The position numbers were made by a program, and so were the translations under genes. Below, piece after piece: positions 1 to 11,311 of a stretch of DNA of 64,000 nucleotides. The notes beneath the pieces were generated by a model, which did no database searches, had not been told where the DNA came from, and worked only from the letters and a program-made list of their open reading frames with translations. The DNA is from Trogon surrucura (lineage: Eukaryota; Chordata; Aves; Trogoniformes; Trogonidae), in the NCBI GenBank assembly GCA_020746105.1, contig CM036657.1, forward strand, positions 8,099,087 to 8,163,086, in the 5' to 3' direction. Each line of letters opens with the position of its first letter. Positions within the stretch are counted from its first letter, which is position 1.

Positions 1-527
1 GGTGTCTCCCGTTGGGCAGTTTGTGATGAATTGCCCTTCGTGGGACGACTCACGTCAGAGAAGAGAGCGTGAAGCTTGTCTCCCGTGAGAGGGACCCCAC
101 AATGGCCCTGGGGAAGAGTGAAGAGTCCTCCCCCGGAGTGAAGAAGCGGTGGAACCAACATCAGATGAACTGACCGTAAACCCCATTCCCTGTCCCCCTG
201 CGCCGCTCGGGGGGAGGAGGTGGAGAAACCGGGATTGATGTTAAGCCCGGGAAGAAGGGAGGGATGGGGGGAAGGTGTTCTGTTTAAGATCTGTTTGCTC
301 TTTCTCACTTCTCACTACTCCTCTCTGATTAGTTCTCTTAATAAATGTACCTAATTTTCCCAAAACTGAGTCTGTTTTGCCCGGGACGGTAAATGAGGGT
401 GATCTCCCTGTCCTTATCTCAAACCCTGAGCCCTTGGAAATATTTTCTCCCCCTGTCTAGCCGTGAAGGGGGAGTGAGAGAGCGGCTGTGTGGGTACCTG
501 GTGGCTGGTCAGGGTCAACCCATGACA
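1..527 (+). mobile_element. ERVL-type LTR, left part outside the window
   Basis: This is the 3' half of an LTR whose full form is seen in inverted orientation at 62,599-63,784. Positions 1-527 match 63,128-62,599 almost base for base. A polyadenylation signal (AATAAA) lies near 340 and the element ends with GGGTCAACCCATGACA at 527. The complete copy gives the other end (TGTTTTGGTTTGG), a length of 1,186 bp and a 5-bp target duplication, which fits ERVL-type elements. Whether an internal region lies to the left is unknown. Confidence 0.85.
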
Positions 528-991
528 GAGCTGTGGCTGCAAGAATCCGGGAGAGGGAGGGGTAACACATCTCCTCTCAGAAGCCCCCAGCATCCCCCAA
601 ACTGGTTCCCGGTCTGTGGTAGGAACTTGACTGTATAAAAGGCGTTCACCCCGGGCAGTTTCGCGCTTTTCTTCGCCAGCCGCTAGAGGATTGCTGCGAG
701 TGCCATGGTCATTGCTGGATCCAAGGGTGGTGATCTTTCCCTTTTCTATCACTTTCCTTCTCTCTTTCTAGCTTTAACAGGAAGCTATCTATGGCAAGAC
801 TGGTTTCTTTTGCTTATTAATAACCCATTGTTGTGAAGCGTTTTGATTGCACTGAGTGGGCAATTGAAATACCTTGTTGTCAGGTGATTGATAAATAAAA
901 TTGTTGTTCGGATCCTTGGTGTAAGTCACCTTAATCCTCGTCTGGGAATCAGTGAACCTGGGTCAAAGTCCTGCAAGGTCAGGATGTGACA
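528..991 (+). mobile_element. LTR A, 5' copy of the composite ERV
   Basis: It has a TATA-like GTATAAAAGG near 630, AATAAA near 894, and ends GATGTGACA at 991. The last 236 bases recur at 12,252-12,486 with roughly 8-9 percent difference by eye, which pairs the two as 5' and 3' LTRs of one old insertion. Its true left end is not visible because the ERVL-type LTR abuts it at 527. Confidence 0.7.
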
Positions 992-1020
992 TTTAATTGG
1001 CGTAGTCGGTGAGGATTCCT
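992..1020 (+). promoter_or_regulatory. Probable tRNA primer binding site of ERV A
   Basis: Directly after the LTR end the sequence reads TTTAATTGGCGTAGTCGG. The TGG trinucleotide a few bases past the LTR is where a primer site is expected. I could not match it confidently to a tRNA 3' end. Confidence 0.45.
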
Positions 1021-1173
1021 TGTGCCAGGAGGATCCAGCGGGTACACTGTTTCTCCATCCAACAAACTCGGACGGGGAGAAATGTGAAGTGGCCTTTCAG
1101 CTTTAAGCTGGGAAGGGCTCGAGTAGATCACGACTCTGTGACTATTGGTATGTGACTGCTCCCCGATTGTGAA

Positions 1174-1681
1174 TTGAGAGATACAGTCATGATGGTCCGA
1201 GAAGTGCCCATGCTTGACTGCTCTGCTATTGTTTGGACACCGAATGAATATAGGGGGTATTTGTCCCCACCGGGAATGATATGGACTCTCGTATGTGGAA
1301 TACTAAGAGCCGCCCTGATGGCAATGCAACAGAAGAGAACAGTAAGGTCTCTTCAAACTCTGGTAAAGGAATTACAAAACCAGCTAATGAAAGAATGGGC
1401 TGTAAGAGAAAGAGCAGAGATTTTGTTAGATACAGTGTGGGATGACCTCTCAACTCCGTACGGACTTGTTTAAATTAGAAGAGAAGTATAAGCTGTTGTG
1501 CGGAGTGCTTAAACGTCAGGGCGGAACTGGTAGCTCTGATTCCGAGAGTGAGGTCAGTTTTTTGCTCATAGGAAAGAAAGGAGAATGGGAGTTCCAAAAA
1601 TCCAAAACACTTTATCCCTTAACGGATCTGGAAGTTTGCAAAAAAAGTGATACTGCGTCCTTTGATAAAAGGCGGTATTGA
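1174..1681 (+). pseudogene. Gag-like N-terminal fragment of ERV A, frameshifted
   Basis: Two overlapping open frames (1174-1473 and 1442-1681) read as one protein with a single frameshift near 1,445-1,460. The first part is hydrophobic near GMIWTLVCGILRAALM, then becomes a long charged stretch rich in Leu, Glu and Lys (VKELQNQLMKEWAVRERAEI) that continues in the second frame as LRTDLFKLEEKYKLLCG, consistent with a coiled coil. It sits between the primer site and a leader of a different retrovirus family, so its position is that of Gag. I do not recognise the family. Confidence 0.4.
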
Positions 1682-1699
1682 TTTATTGGTATTGAACCT

Positions 1700-2600
1700 G
1701 GATATGTCTACAAGGAACTGTTTATGTAAAAGTGATTTGAACCTGGCGTTTGTATGAGTGGACTGAGTGATTGAGACGCAGCACAGCTGCGAAGCGAGTG
1801 TGGAGTCCTGATCCGGGGTTCTGTTATCCCGCGAAGGGTGCTGCTGTAGACGGATGAAGCGTGTATATCAAGCCCTGGAGAATTATTTGTGGCGTTGTGT
1901 GTTTCACCACGACAATTTCTGTCAACCCATATTTGGTTTTGAATGTATAAGATGTGGTGAGAAGTTGTGGATCTGTGGATCCAATTCGGACGGGATTTTT
2001 GTTGCAAAAAGTGTCAAGAGTGATCGGAATCGGAAAGACTTGAGAGAGAGAGGGGTATTTGATACAAATACATTGTGAAAGAGGGGAAGGGCAATTTAGG
2101 AATCAGTAAGGTCTCGTCTTGGAAGGAGTTAACTTTTGCCAGTAATCTCTCCCGTCCCCTCTCAGACCTGTAAACCTGGATTTTGGACTATACATTTAAG
2201 GTGTGGGGGGACACATAAAATTGTACTAGCAGAATCCAACCAAGAGTTTGTTTGTTATCGTGGTTTTAGAGCTATAAGTGAGATAGAATAAAATTTGGAC
2301 CAACTGGAAAAATATATTTGTGAAAGGAATCTCCGTGGTAATCAGGAATGGGAGGGCAGCAGAGAAGAGGAATAGTTAAGAAAAGCCCCCTAGGGTGTAT
2401 TCTGGCACACTTGAAAGATATAGGGGGACCACCAGGTGGAAGTGTGAACAAAAAAACGTTAATCAAGTATTGTAATTAATGGTGACCCCTGTACAAATTA
2501 GAGGATGGTGAAAAATGGCCCTTTAATGGATCTTTGAATTATAATACAAACTTGCAATTAATGTTGCTTTTGCGGAGAGAAGAAAAGTGGGATAAGGTTA
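1700..2600 (+). other. 5' leader of ERV B between the A leader and gag
   Basis: Bases 1,765-1,860 (GAGACGCAGCACAGCTGCGA and following) match the leaders of two related proviruses at about 30,205-30,330 (plus) and 45,420-45,545 (minus), so this marks the start of family B sequence. The rest is non-coding or too decayed to read, with several short frames and no convincing protein. Confidence 0.55.
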
Positions 2601-2603
2601 TGT

Positions 2604-3896
2604 ATGCAGATATGTTTTTTTACTTTGCAAAATCATCCAGAATGGCAGAGGGATTGTGGCATTAATGTGCCACCGCAAGATCCCCTAGTCCTATCCTTGG
2701 AAAGAGAGGAGAAAAATGAGAGGAGGCAAGGGAAAATGAAGAGATGTTGCTCAGCATGTAGTATTGGACAAAGACGTTTGAAAGTGATGGGTCCCGGAAA
2801 GAACAGGGAGGAAGAAGAGGATCACCCTGAGGACTTGGGATTCGCTCCCCCGCCAGTAGATTTGCTTCCCCCTCCCCCACCATTGCCATCTGAAGCAGAT
2901 AGCAGCAGCAACAGGGAAGGAGGAGCGGCAAGTGATTCTTCTCTGGTTACAGCACCGACCCGGAGTAAAACACAGAAAGCCCCGCAACTCCTGGCCCCGT
3001 TGCGGGAGGTAATGGGGGCGGGAGGCCCGGCTAGAGTAAAAGTTCCTTTCTCCAATGCCAACTTGGATACCTGGAAAGAGGTAGCCAGGGGATATCGAGA
3101 CGACCCCTCCAAAGTAGTAAGGCAATTTGAATTGATAGTCAAAAATCAGGATCCCGATTGGTCAGATGTAGATTTGATTTTGGGAGAAATGACTGAAACA
3201 GAAAAACATTTGGTACTAAAAACTGCTCGAACCCATGTGCAGGCTCAAATTACTGGGGGAGCCTTACAAGGGAATGTGGACGATTACATTCCTTTGACTG
3301 ACCCACACTGGGACATGGTCATGATTATAGAATGTTAAGGAGATATTGGGATTGGATTAAATTGGGGTTGGAGAATGCAATTCCAAAGGCTATAAATTGG
3401 TCAGCATTATATGCTGTTAAACAAGGGCAGGTAGAGACCCCTACTGAATTTTTAGATCAGTTAAGAAATGCCATGAGAAAATACACTGCCCTAGATCCCT
3501 CCTCGGATCTGGGACAACAACAGCTTGTCTTGTTATTTCTGGGGCAGTCAGCTAAGGATATAAGGAAAAGCTACAGAGATTAAAGGAACCAGATATAAGG
3601 GACTTAGAAAGGTTGCTTGAAATGGCATGGAGAGTTTTTAGGAATCGTGAGGACGCAGATATAGAGAAAAATTGAAAGTGATGGCAATGGCTACAGTGAC
3701 AGCATTGGAACAAAGAGGAAGTGTAAATAGAGGAGGATCTAGAGGGCATGAAGAGGGAAGGCCCTGTGTGAATAGGGGAGGACTGAGGAATGGATTGGGA
3801 AAAATCAGTGTGCGTATTGTTGGGAGGAAGGACAGTGGAAAAATGAATGCCCAAGGCTTAAGGAAACACCGCAGGCCTTTGTAGCCGAGGCAGAGA
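2604..3896 (+). pseudogene. gag: ERV B gag (MA end, proline-rich p12-like, capsid, nucleocapsid), broken
   Basis: The first frame (2604-3338) holds the end of matrix (WQRDCGINVPPQDPL), an acidic and proline-rich linker (DLLPPPPPLP) and the N-terminal half of a p30-type capsid (VPFSNANLDTWKEVARGYRD). A frameshift near 3,335 moves the C-terminal capsid to 3332-3583, with the major homology region TPTEFLDQLRNAMRKYT. After another break a single zinc knuckle is seen near 3,800-3,850 (CAYCWEEGQWKNEC), where the expected His is Gln. A functional gammaretroviral Gag would be one frame of roughly 500 codons; this one is split at least three times. Confidence 0.75.
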
Positions 3897-3905
3897 TCAA
3901 CTGAC

Positions 3906-4462
3906 GGGGACCTGGGGCATCTACCCTAGCAGATCCACTGGTTAAAATAAAGCTAGGGAGACAAGAGGAAGAAGTGGAATTTCTGGTAGATACAGAAGCT
4001 TCTTTCTCTGTTTTAAACCAAGAATTAGTACCTGTAAGCAATGATTTTGTGAATGTAATAGGAGCCACTGGCCAGCAGAAAAAGGCATTCTCCTCAATGC
4101 CCCTAAAATTTAAACTGGGAAAACAAATCGGGATACATCGATTCCTTTATCTGGCAAACTCCCTGAAGTCACTGCTAGGCCGTGAGCAGCTGGGGGCAGT
4201 TATAGTTTTCAATGAAGGTACAATGAAATTAAAAGTAAAGGAAGCTCAATTGATTAAAATTTTGAGTTTAGCCTTAATATGCCCAGAAAAATCAGTTACC
4301 CCAACCACTGAAATGAAAGAAATCATTAATCAGGTATACCCAGGGGTTTGGGCTGCAGGGATCCCGGGAAGAGCAAAAAATGTTACCCCCATAAACACAG
4401 AAATTAAAGAAGGGGCAGCCCCAGTACGTCAAAAACAATATCCATTGAGAATAGAAGACTGA
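3906..4462 (+). pseudogene. pro: ERV B retroviral protease, active site altered
   Basis: The open frame 3974-4462 (162 codons) contains the aspartic protease motif as LVDTEAS, where the family has Asp-Thr-Gly; the Gly to Glu change should destroy activity. The second conserved region is seen as SLLGREQL. The frame runs on into the start of RT (PVRQKQYPLRIED) and stops with TGA at 4460-4462. It follows gag and precedes RT as in a gag-pro-pol readthrough layout. Confidence 0.7.
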
Positions 4463-6572
4463 AAAGGAATAGAAGGTCCAATAAATAATTTTCTACAGCA
4501 GGGATTACTGGTAGAATGCGAATCAGAATATAACACTCTCATACAGGGGGAGTGCCAGGAGGACGGAGCCAGGCTCTTTTCAGCGGCGTCCACTGACAGG
4601 ACAAGGGGCAATGGGTGGAAGCTGGAACATAGGAGGTTCCATAAAAATATGAGGAAAAACTTTTTTACAGTGAGAGTGACAGGGCACTGGAACAGGCTGC
4701 CCAGGGAGGTTGTGGAATCTCCTTCTTTGGAGACATTCAAAACCCGCCTGGACGCGTTCCTGTGCGCTCTACTGTAGGTGATCCTGCTCTGGCAGGGGGG
4801 TTGGACTAGATGATCTTTGAGGTGCCTTCCAACCTCTAACATTCTGTGATTCTGTGATACTGCCTGTAAAGAAATCAGATGGAACTTACCCAGTAGTGCA
4901 GGATTTAAGGAAAATTAATGGAATTGTCAAGGATTTGCACCCTGTAGTGGCCAATCCTTATACCCTACTCACTAAATTGCGAGATAATCAGGTATGGTTT
5001 ACAGTATTAGATTTAAAAGATGCATTCTTCTGTTTGCCTTTGGCCAAAGAAAGTCAAAGCATATTTGCATTTGAATGGGAAAGTCCTACTACTGGTAGGA
5101 AAACTCAACTCACTTGGACAGTGTTACCCCAAGGGTTTAAGAACAGTCCAACAATTTTTGGGAATCAGTTAGCATGAGAACTTGAAACATGGGACCCCCC
5201 CTCCAGAGATGGAATCCTTCTTCAGTATGTGGATGACTTATTAATTGCAACAGAAACAAAACCCGACTGTATTCAATGGACTGTTAGCTTATTGACTTTC
5301 TTGGGATTAAATGGATATCGAGTTTCTCAACAGAAAGCTCAGATGGTGCAGCAGCAGGTAACCTACCTTGGGTACGAACTGTCAGGAGGACAACGAGAAT
5401 TAGGAACGGAAAGGAAAGAAGCAATTTGCAGAACTCCTCTCCCTAAGACGGTAAAAGAACTCAAAACCTTTTTGGGAATGATAGGTTGGTGCCGGTTATG
5501 GATTTATAATTATGGAATAATAGCAAGACCATTGTATGAACTTTTGAAGAATAATCCCTCTCAATTGGTCTGGTCCAAAGAAGCTCATAATGCATTCAAA
5601 ACACTAAAAAAGGAACTAATGAAGGCCCTGGCCTTGGGCTTACCTGATGTCACCAAGTCATTCTGGCTGTTTTCCCATGAAAAACAAGGCATAGCTTTGG
5701 GAGTCTTGGTTCAGTGGCTAGGGCCTTATAAAAGAGCTGTAGCTTACTTCTCTAAACAACTTGATGAAGTAAGCAAAGGGTGGCCCGGGTGCCTACGAGC
5801 TGTGGCGGCTGTAATACTAAACATTCAAGAAGCCCGGAAATTTACTTTGGGCCAAAAGATTACAGTGTTGGTATCGCACGCAGTATCTGCTGTATTAGAG
5901 CAGAAAGGAAACCACTGGCTTTCTCCATCTCGATTTTTAAAGTATCAAGCTATTTTGATTGAATCAGATGATGTTAATATCGAAATAACTAACGATGTGA
6001 ATCCAGCTTCCTTTCTCAGTGGGGAAACATCTGAACCTTTGACACACAATTGTTTGGAGACCACTGATACTGTGTACTCAAGCAGGCCGGATCTAAAGGA
6101 AGAACCTCTGGAAGATGCACAGGACTCTTGGTTTACAGATGGAAGTAGCTTTCACAGACAAGGTGTCCACAAAGCTGGATATGCGGTGACTACAGTAAAA
6201 AAGGTAATTGAATCTCAAACTTTGCCTGCCGGAACATCGACCCAGAAAGCAGAAATTATTGCCCTGACCAGAGCTTTAGAATTAGCAAAAGGAAAGAGAA
6301 TAAATATATGGACATACTCTAAGTATGCCTTTGGAGTTGTGCATGCCCATGGGGCAATCTGGAAGGAACGAGGACTACTTACCACACAAGGGAAACAAGT
6401 CAAGAACGCAGAAGAGGTGCTTCGCTTGCTGGAGGCAGTACGACTTCCTGCCAAAGTGGCCATTATGCATTGCCGAGGACATTCGAAGGGTAACACTGAC
6501 CAAGAGAAAGATAATAATTTGTTGATTCTATGGCTAAGGAGGCAGCCGGAAGAATGCAAAATGAATCAGCTT
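4463..6572 (+). pseudogene. pol: ERV B reverse transcriptase and RNase H, broken by CR1 and stops
   Basis: RT starts before 4,545, is split by a CR1 insertion (4545-4856), and resumes with [17 protein letters not shown]. Seen in order are the fingers and palm segment with [24 protein letters not shown], an in-frame TGA near 5,175, and then QYVDDLLIA at about 5,224-5,250, an intact YVDD catalytic motif. The frame 5229-6575 continues through thumb and connection into RNase H (WFTDGSSFHRQG, QKAEIIALTRALELAKG, HCRGHSKG). The third catalytic Asp region reads TYSKYAFG, with the Asp apparently lost. The frame ends by a frameshift at the RNase H-integrase junction. Confidence 0.8.
4545..4856 (+). mobile_element. 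CR1 LINE 3' end inserted in ERV B RT
   Basis: A 312-bp 5'-truncated CR1 tail. It codes for the last part of CR1 ORF2 ([20 protein letters not shown] type) and ends in ATTCTGTGATTCTGTG. ATAC is present on both sides (4541-4544 and 4857-4860) and the interrupted RT frame resumes right after it, so it is a clean insertion younger than the provirus. Confidence 0.9.
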
Positions 6573-9500
6573 TAGCACTGATTCCTGACAATAGGGATGG
6601 GAACCTGATTGGTCAAGAAAGTGTTGAGTATTCTAAAGTAGACCAAGAATTAATACAGGGGCTAGGAGGACAAATTCCCTCCCAAGGATGGGCAAGTCTA
6701 GATGATGGTCGAGTTGTGGTTCCTGCTAGAATGGTATGGGGTATTGTCAAAACAGAACCCAATAAAACACATTGGGGAGCAGATTCATTTTACAAATTTC
6801 TAAATCAAAAATCGGTAGGGAAAAGCTTGAATACAACAGTCCGACAAGTGACCCAGCAATGTGAAATATGCTTGAGAAATAATCCTAACACTGGTAATCG
6901 AAGACAATGGGGAACCATAGGGAAAGGGAACGTATCCGGAGACCATTGACAGATTGATTTTTCTGAGCTCCCAAGAAAAGAGGGGTACAGATACTTGTTG
7001 ATATTGTCAGACACCTTTTCTGGATGGTCAGAGGCATTTCCTTGCAGAACTAACAAGGCAAGGGAAGTGACTAAGGTATTGCTGAATGAGATAATACCTC
7101 AATTTGGGGTGCCTACAGTTATTTCATCAGATAGGGGCACTCACTTTCATGAACAAATAGTAAAAGTTAGTAGAATACTGGGGATTGACTGGCAACTACA
7201 TACTCCCCAGAGACCACAAGCTAGTGGAAAGGTGGAAAAGATAAACCATATGATAAAGCAGCAGATAGCCAAGATATGTCAGGAGGCAAATTTCACAGAA
7301 TCACAGAATCACAGAACGTTAGAAGTTGGAAGGGACCTTAAAGATCATCTAGTCCAACCCCCCTGCCGGAGCAGGATCACCTACAGTAGAGCGCACAGGA
7401 ACATGTCCAGGCGGGTTTTGAATGTCTCCAAAGAAGGAGATTCCACAAGCTCCCTGGGTAGCCTGTTCCAGTGCTTGGTCACCCTCACAGTAAAAAAGTT
7501 TTTCCTCATATTTTTATGGAACCTCCCATGTTCCAGCTTCCACCCATTGCCCCTTGTCCTGTCAGTGGACGCCGCTGAAAAGAGCCTGGCTCCATCCTCC
7601 TGACATTCCCCCTTGACATATTTATAAACATTAATGAGGTCACCCCTCAGCCTCCTCTTCTCCAAGCTCCCTTCATCATCTTTGTGGCTCTACGCTGGAC
7701 TCTCTCAAGCAGTTCCCTGTCTCTTTTGAGCTGAGGGGCCCAGAACTGGACACAATATTCCAGATGCAGCCTCACCAGGGCAGAGTAGAGGGGCAGGAGG
7801 ACCCCTCTTGACCTACTTGCTACTCCCCTTCTAATACACCCCAGGATGCCATTGGCCTTCTTGGTCATGAGGGCACACTGATGGCTCATGGTCATCCTGC
7901 TGTCCACTAGAACCCCCAGGTCCCTTTCCCCTGCGCTGCTCTCCAGCAGGGCAGTCCCCAACCTATATTGGCACATGGGGTTATTCTTTCCCAGGTGCAA
8001 AACTCTACACTTGCCCTTGTTAAACTTCATAAGATTTCTCCCCGTCCAGCCCTCCAGCCTGTCTAGGTCTCTCTGAATGGCTGCACAGCCTTCTGGTGTG
8101 TCAACCACTCCTCCCAATTTTGTATCATCAGCAAACTTGCTGACAACATTCTCTAATCCCTCATCCAGATCATTGATAAATATATTGAAAAAGCACCGGT
8201 CCGAGCACTGACCCCTGAGGGACCCCACTAGACACAGGCATCCAGTCAGACTCTGCCCCATTGACCACAACTCTCCGGCTTCTTCCCTTCAACCAATTAA
8301 CAACCCACCTCACTACTTGGTCATCCAGACCACACTTCCTCAGTTTACCTATGAGGATGCTGTGGGAGACGGTGTCAAATGCCTTGCTGATATCCAGATA
8401 GACCACATCCACTGCACAGCCACCATCCATCCACCTGGTTATGTCTTCGTAAAAGGCTATCAGGTTGGTCAAACATGACTTCCCCTTGGCAAAGCCATGC
8501 TGACTGCTCTTAATAACCTTCTTATCCTTGATATGCCTAGAGACAGCATCAAGGATAAGATGTTCCATCACCTTTCCAGGGATGGAGGTGAGGCTGACCG
8601 GTCTGTAGTTACCTGGGTCATCCTTCCTGCCCTTCTTATAGACTGGAGTGACATTCACTTTCCTGCAGTCTTCAGGCACCTCACCTGTTCCCCACGACTT
8701 ACCAAAGATGATGGAGAGTGGCCTAGCAATGACTCCCGCCAGCTCCCTCAGCACCTGTGGGTGCATCCCATCAGGGCCCATGGATTTATGAATGTTCAAG
8801 TGTTCAAATTGATCCTTAACCCACTCCTCATCAATCAGGGCAAACTCCTCCTTTATCATGACTTCCTCTGGGGCCTCAGGGGATTGAGGTTCCTGAGGAC
8901 GGTCTCCAACAGTGTAGACAGAGGCAAAGAAGGCATTCAACAACTCTGCCTTCTTTCTGTCCTCTGTCTCCAGGGCACCCACCTCATTCAACAGAGGGCC
9001 TACATTGCCTCTAGTGTTAGTTTTGTCAGCAATGTATTTGAAGAAGCCCTTTCTGTTGTCTTTGACCTCCCTTGCAAGTTTTAACTCCAAGGAGGACTTA
9101 GCTTTTCTGATTGCCTCCCTACATTCCCTGACAGCTGCCCTGTACTCCACCCAAGTGGCCAGCCCTTCCTTCCACAATTTATATACCCTCCCTTTCCACC
9201 TGAGTCTGCCCAGCAGATCCCTGGATAACCATGCAGGTCTCCTGGATCTCTTTCTTGATTTCCTACCTGATGGGATGCACTGATCCTGAGCCTCGAAGAA
9301 GTGGTCTTTGAATGCCAGCCAACTCTCTTGGGCCCCTTTACCTTTCAGCTCCCTGTCCCAAGGGGTTTCCCCCAGCAATTGCTTGAAGAGGCCAAAGTTG
9401 GCCCTTCTGAAGTCCAGAGTTGCGAACCTGCTTGATATTCTGTTTTTACCGCACAGGATCCTGAACTCCACTATCTCATGGTCGCTGCAGCCAAGATTAC

Positions 9501-9990
9501 CCTCAACCTTCAAATTTGTATTGATATCAGGCGTTGCCCATAGCATTATTAAGAATATGAGTGAAGCCCAGAGCCAAAGAAAACTTGAGCCCTTTTGAGA
9601 TATTATTTGGAAGACCATATCAGACCAAGTTCAAGGGGGAAGATTTGGGTCTGCTGGGAAACTGTTATTTGCAGGACTATGTAATATCTTTAGGAAAAAG
9701 ACTAGAGGTAATAAATAAGAATGTTCTAGGAATCAGGGCTAAGGGACTGGATCACAAAATCCACCCGTACCTATAGCCCTGGAGATTTGATTTCTGTTTA
9801 GAATCTTTCAGGTAACCTGCTGGAAGAGAAGTGGAACGGACCATACCAGGTACTACTGACAACCTTCACTGCAATCAAGATAAGAGAGCTACCCACCTGG
9901 ATCCATTACACTAGAGTGAAGAAAGCTCCAGATAAGCTGTGGACTTCAGAGTCCATGGGACCTTTAAAGTTGAAATTACAGAGACAATAG
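6530..9990 (+). pseudogene. pol: ERV B integrase, split by CR1
   Basis: The N-terminal zinc-binding region lies in 6530-6949 (NKTHWGADSFYKFLNQ, then CEICL); the first His of HX3H is Pro here. A TGA at about 6,948 separates it from the catalytic core 6,952-7,286, where the acidic residues are seen in QIDFSELP, SSDRGTHF and SGKVEKINH. CR1 (7294-9510) then interrupts, and the C-terminal domain resumes at 9,518 (ENLSPFEILFGRPYQ, later a decayed GPY/F region near 9,835-9,990). Env starts only 2 bases past the end of this remnant. Confidence 0.75.
7294..9510 (-). mobile_element. CR1 LINE, 5'-truncated, with ORF2 endonuclease end and RT
   Basis: A 2.2-kb CR1 in reverse orientation. Its 3' octamer repeats are at 7,294-7,315 (CACAGAATCACAGAATCACA on the plus strand). 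The 7-bp target duplication CAAATTT is seen at 7287-7293 and 9511-9517. Translation on the minus strand gives the end of the endonuclease (GCSDHEIVEF), the linker, and RT with [36 protein letters not shown] and FADDTKLGG, then the C-terminal region ending near 7,381. Two frameshifts (near 8,190 and 7,655) break ORF2. Full CR1 ORF2 is about 900-1,000 codons, so roughly the first third is missing. Confidence 0.93.
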
Positions 9991-9991
9991 A

Positions 9992-11194
9992 ATGACAACA
10001 TTCTGCTTTTTGGTTCTGATTACTATTGTGAATATTGTAGCTGCTTGGGAAGAGAATGTTCACTACCAGATAGTCCAAACATCAGTAAAAGCTACAAATG
10101 CAAAGGATTGCTGGGTATGTGTTCCTTTACCATGCGCAGGGTTTCGAGTATCCTTATATGGAATTCCTGCAAGCTTAGGGGAATGGAATTGGCCTTTTAA
10201 TAGCTCTTCTGGACGGGGTTGTCAACAAGTTGGAAACTATAGCAAGGGATGTCGATTCGAATTACAAAGTATAGGGAACTCCACCTTTATTAGCCATAAT
10301 GATTCAAATACTTTAAAGGTAGGAAACTTTAGAGTAAACTACACTGCCTTAAATTGGACTGTATATGCAAATGACTATGGCAAGGCCACGGTAGTAAGCA
10401 AATCCTCCTTTATGAGATACCCGCCGATGCGGCGTGGGTGCCACCTTCAGGTGATTCTAGATCTTAGGCAGAACTATCCTGGAGGATGCCTACCATGGTT
10501 ATGTGGGGATGGACGAGCTCGGAAAGGGTTACCTGCATTATGGAATGGGGTATGTACTATTGGATATCTAGTGCCTCAGGACAGGATGTACAATCAATCT
10601 AAAGTTCCACCAGGTATTTTGAGGACCCTTTGGAAACGAGTTAAAAGACATGAGAATCCCCTGGTGAGGTATGGAACAGGATATCATAGCTTTGTACGGT
10701 GGCTAATCCCCTCTTTAGGAGTGTCTCAGTTAGAAAGAACAATTGTAAATATTTTGGCAATCCTAGAGGAAATAGTAAACTCAACTGCAGATGCTATTAG
10801 TAGACTCCAGGTAGAGATAAATTCATTATCAAAAGTAGTTTTACAGAACAGAATGGCATTGGATTTATTAACCATGAAAGAAGGAGGAGTATGTGCAGTA
10901 ATCAATCAGAGCTGCTGTACGTATGTAGATCAAAGTGGGAGAATTGAAGATGACTTAGAGAACATATGGGAAAGAACCAAAAACCTCCATGAAGTAACTA
11001 AAGATAATACCTCTTGGGGATTTGAGGAACTGTGGCACAAATTGACATCCTGGCTCCCAAATTTCACATGGCTTAAGCAACTCTTGGGGTTTTTGGTGAC
11101 CATGGGACTCCTGGTAGTGTTAACATGTATTGTGGTACAATGCTCCTTCTGGTGCTGTAAACAGAGCACTATGGATTATGAAAATTGGAAGTGA
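9992..11194 (+). CDS. env: Endogenous retroviral envelope protein, open 400-codon frame
   Basis: Gamma-type Env, which in a virus binds the receptor and fuses membranes. Residues 1-18 form a hydrophobic signal peptide. CWVC at 40-43 is the CXXC motif that in this family forms the labile SU-TM disulfide. RVKR at 216-219 is a possible furin site. An immunosuppressive-domain-like segment lies at about 283-300, followed by CX6CC at 301-309, a membrane segment at about 362-384 and a tail of about 16 residues. At least six Asn-X-Ser/Thr sites are seen. The SU part is only about 220 residues, short for the class, and no clearly hydrophobic fusion peptide follows RVKR. The frame is unbroken although gag, pro and pol of the same provirus are not, so either late arrival by recombination or host selection is possible. 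No transcript evidence is available. Confidence 0.8.
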   Translation: MTTFCFLVLITIVNIVAAWEENVHYQIVQTSVKATNAKDCWVCVPLPCAGFRVSLYGIPASLGEWNWPFNSSSGRGCQQVGNYSKGCRFELQSIGNSTFISHNDSNTLKVGNFRVNYTALNWTVYANDYGKATVVSKSSFMRYPPMRRGCHLQVILDLRQNYPGGCLPWLCGDGRARKGLPALWNGVCTIGYLVPQDRMYNQSKVPPGILRTLWKRVKRHENPLVRYGTGYHSFVRWLIPSLGVSQLERTIVNILAILEEIVNSTADAISRLQVEINSLSKVVLQNRMALDLLTMKEGGVCAVINQSCCTYVDQSGRIEDDLENIWERTKNLHEVTKDNTSWGFEELWHKLTSWLPNFTWLKQLLGFLVTMGLLVVLTCIVVQCSFWCCKQSTMDYENWK

Positions 11195-11289
11195 AACAGA
11201 ATAAGACACCGTGTGGAAACAGGAAAACATTTTAGGAAAACATTGAATGATAGTGGAGTATTCTAGTAAGGTTGCAAAGGAATTCACAA

Positions 11290-11311
11290 AGTAAAAAGAA
11301 AAGGGGGGAAT
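11290..11311 (+). promoter_or_regulatory. Polypurine tract of ERV B
   Basis: AGTAAAAAGAAAAGGGGGGA directly precedes the TG that opens LTR B, which is the normal place for the plus-strand primer. It links this LTR to the env upstream. Confidence 0.85.

Noticed and set aside
8497-9084. 195-codon plus frame
   Set aside because: It is antisense to the CR1 ORF2 on the minus strand, where RT motifs are clear; the plus frame has no family features.
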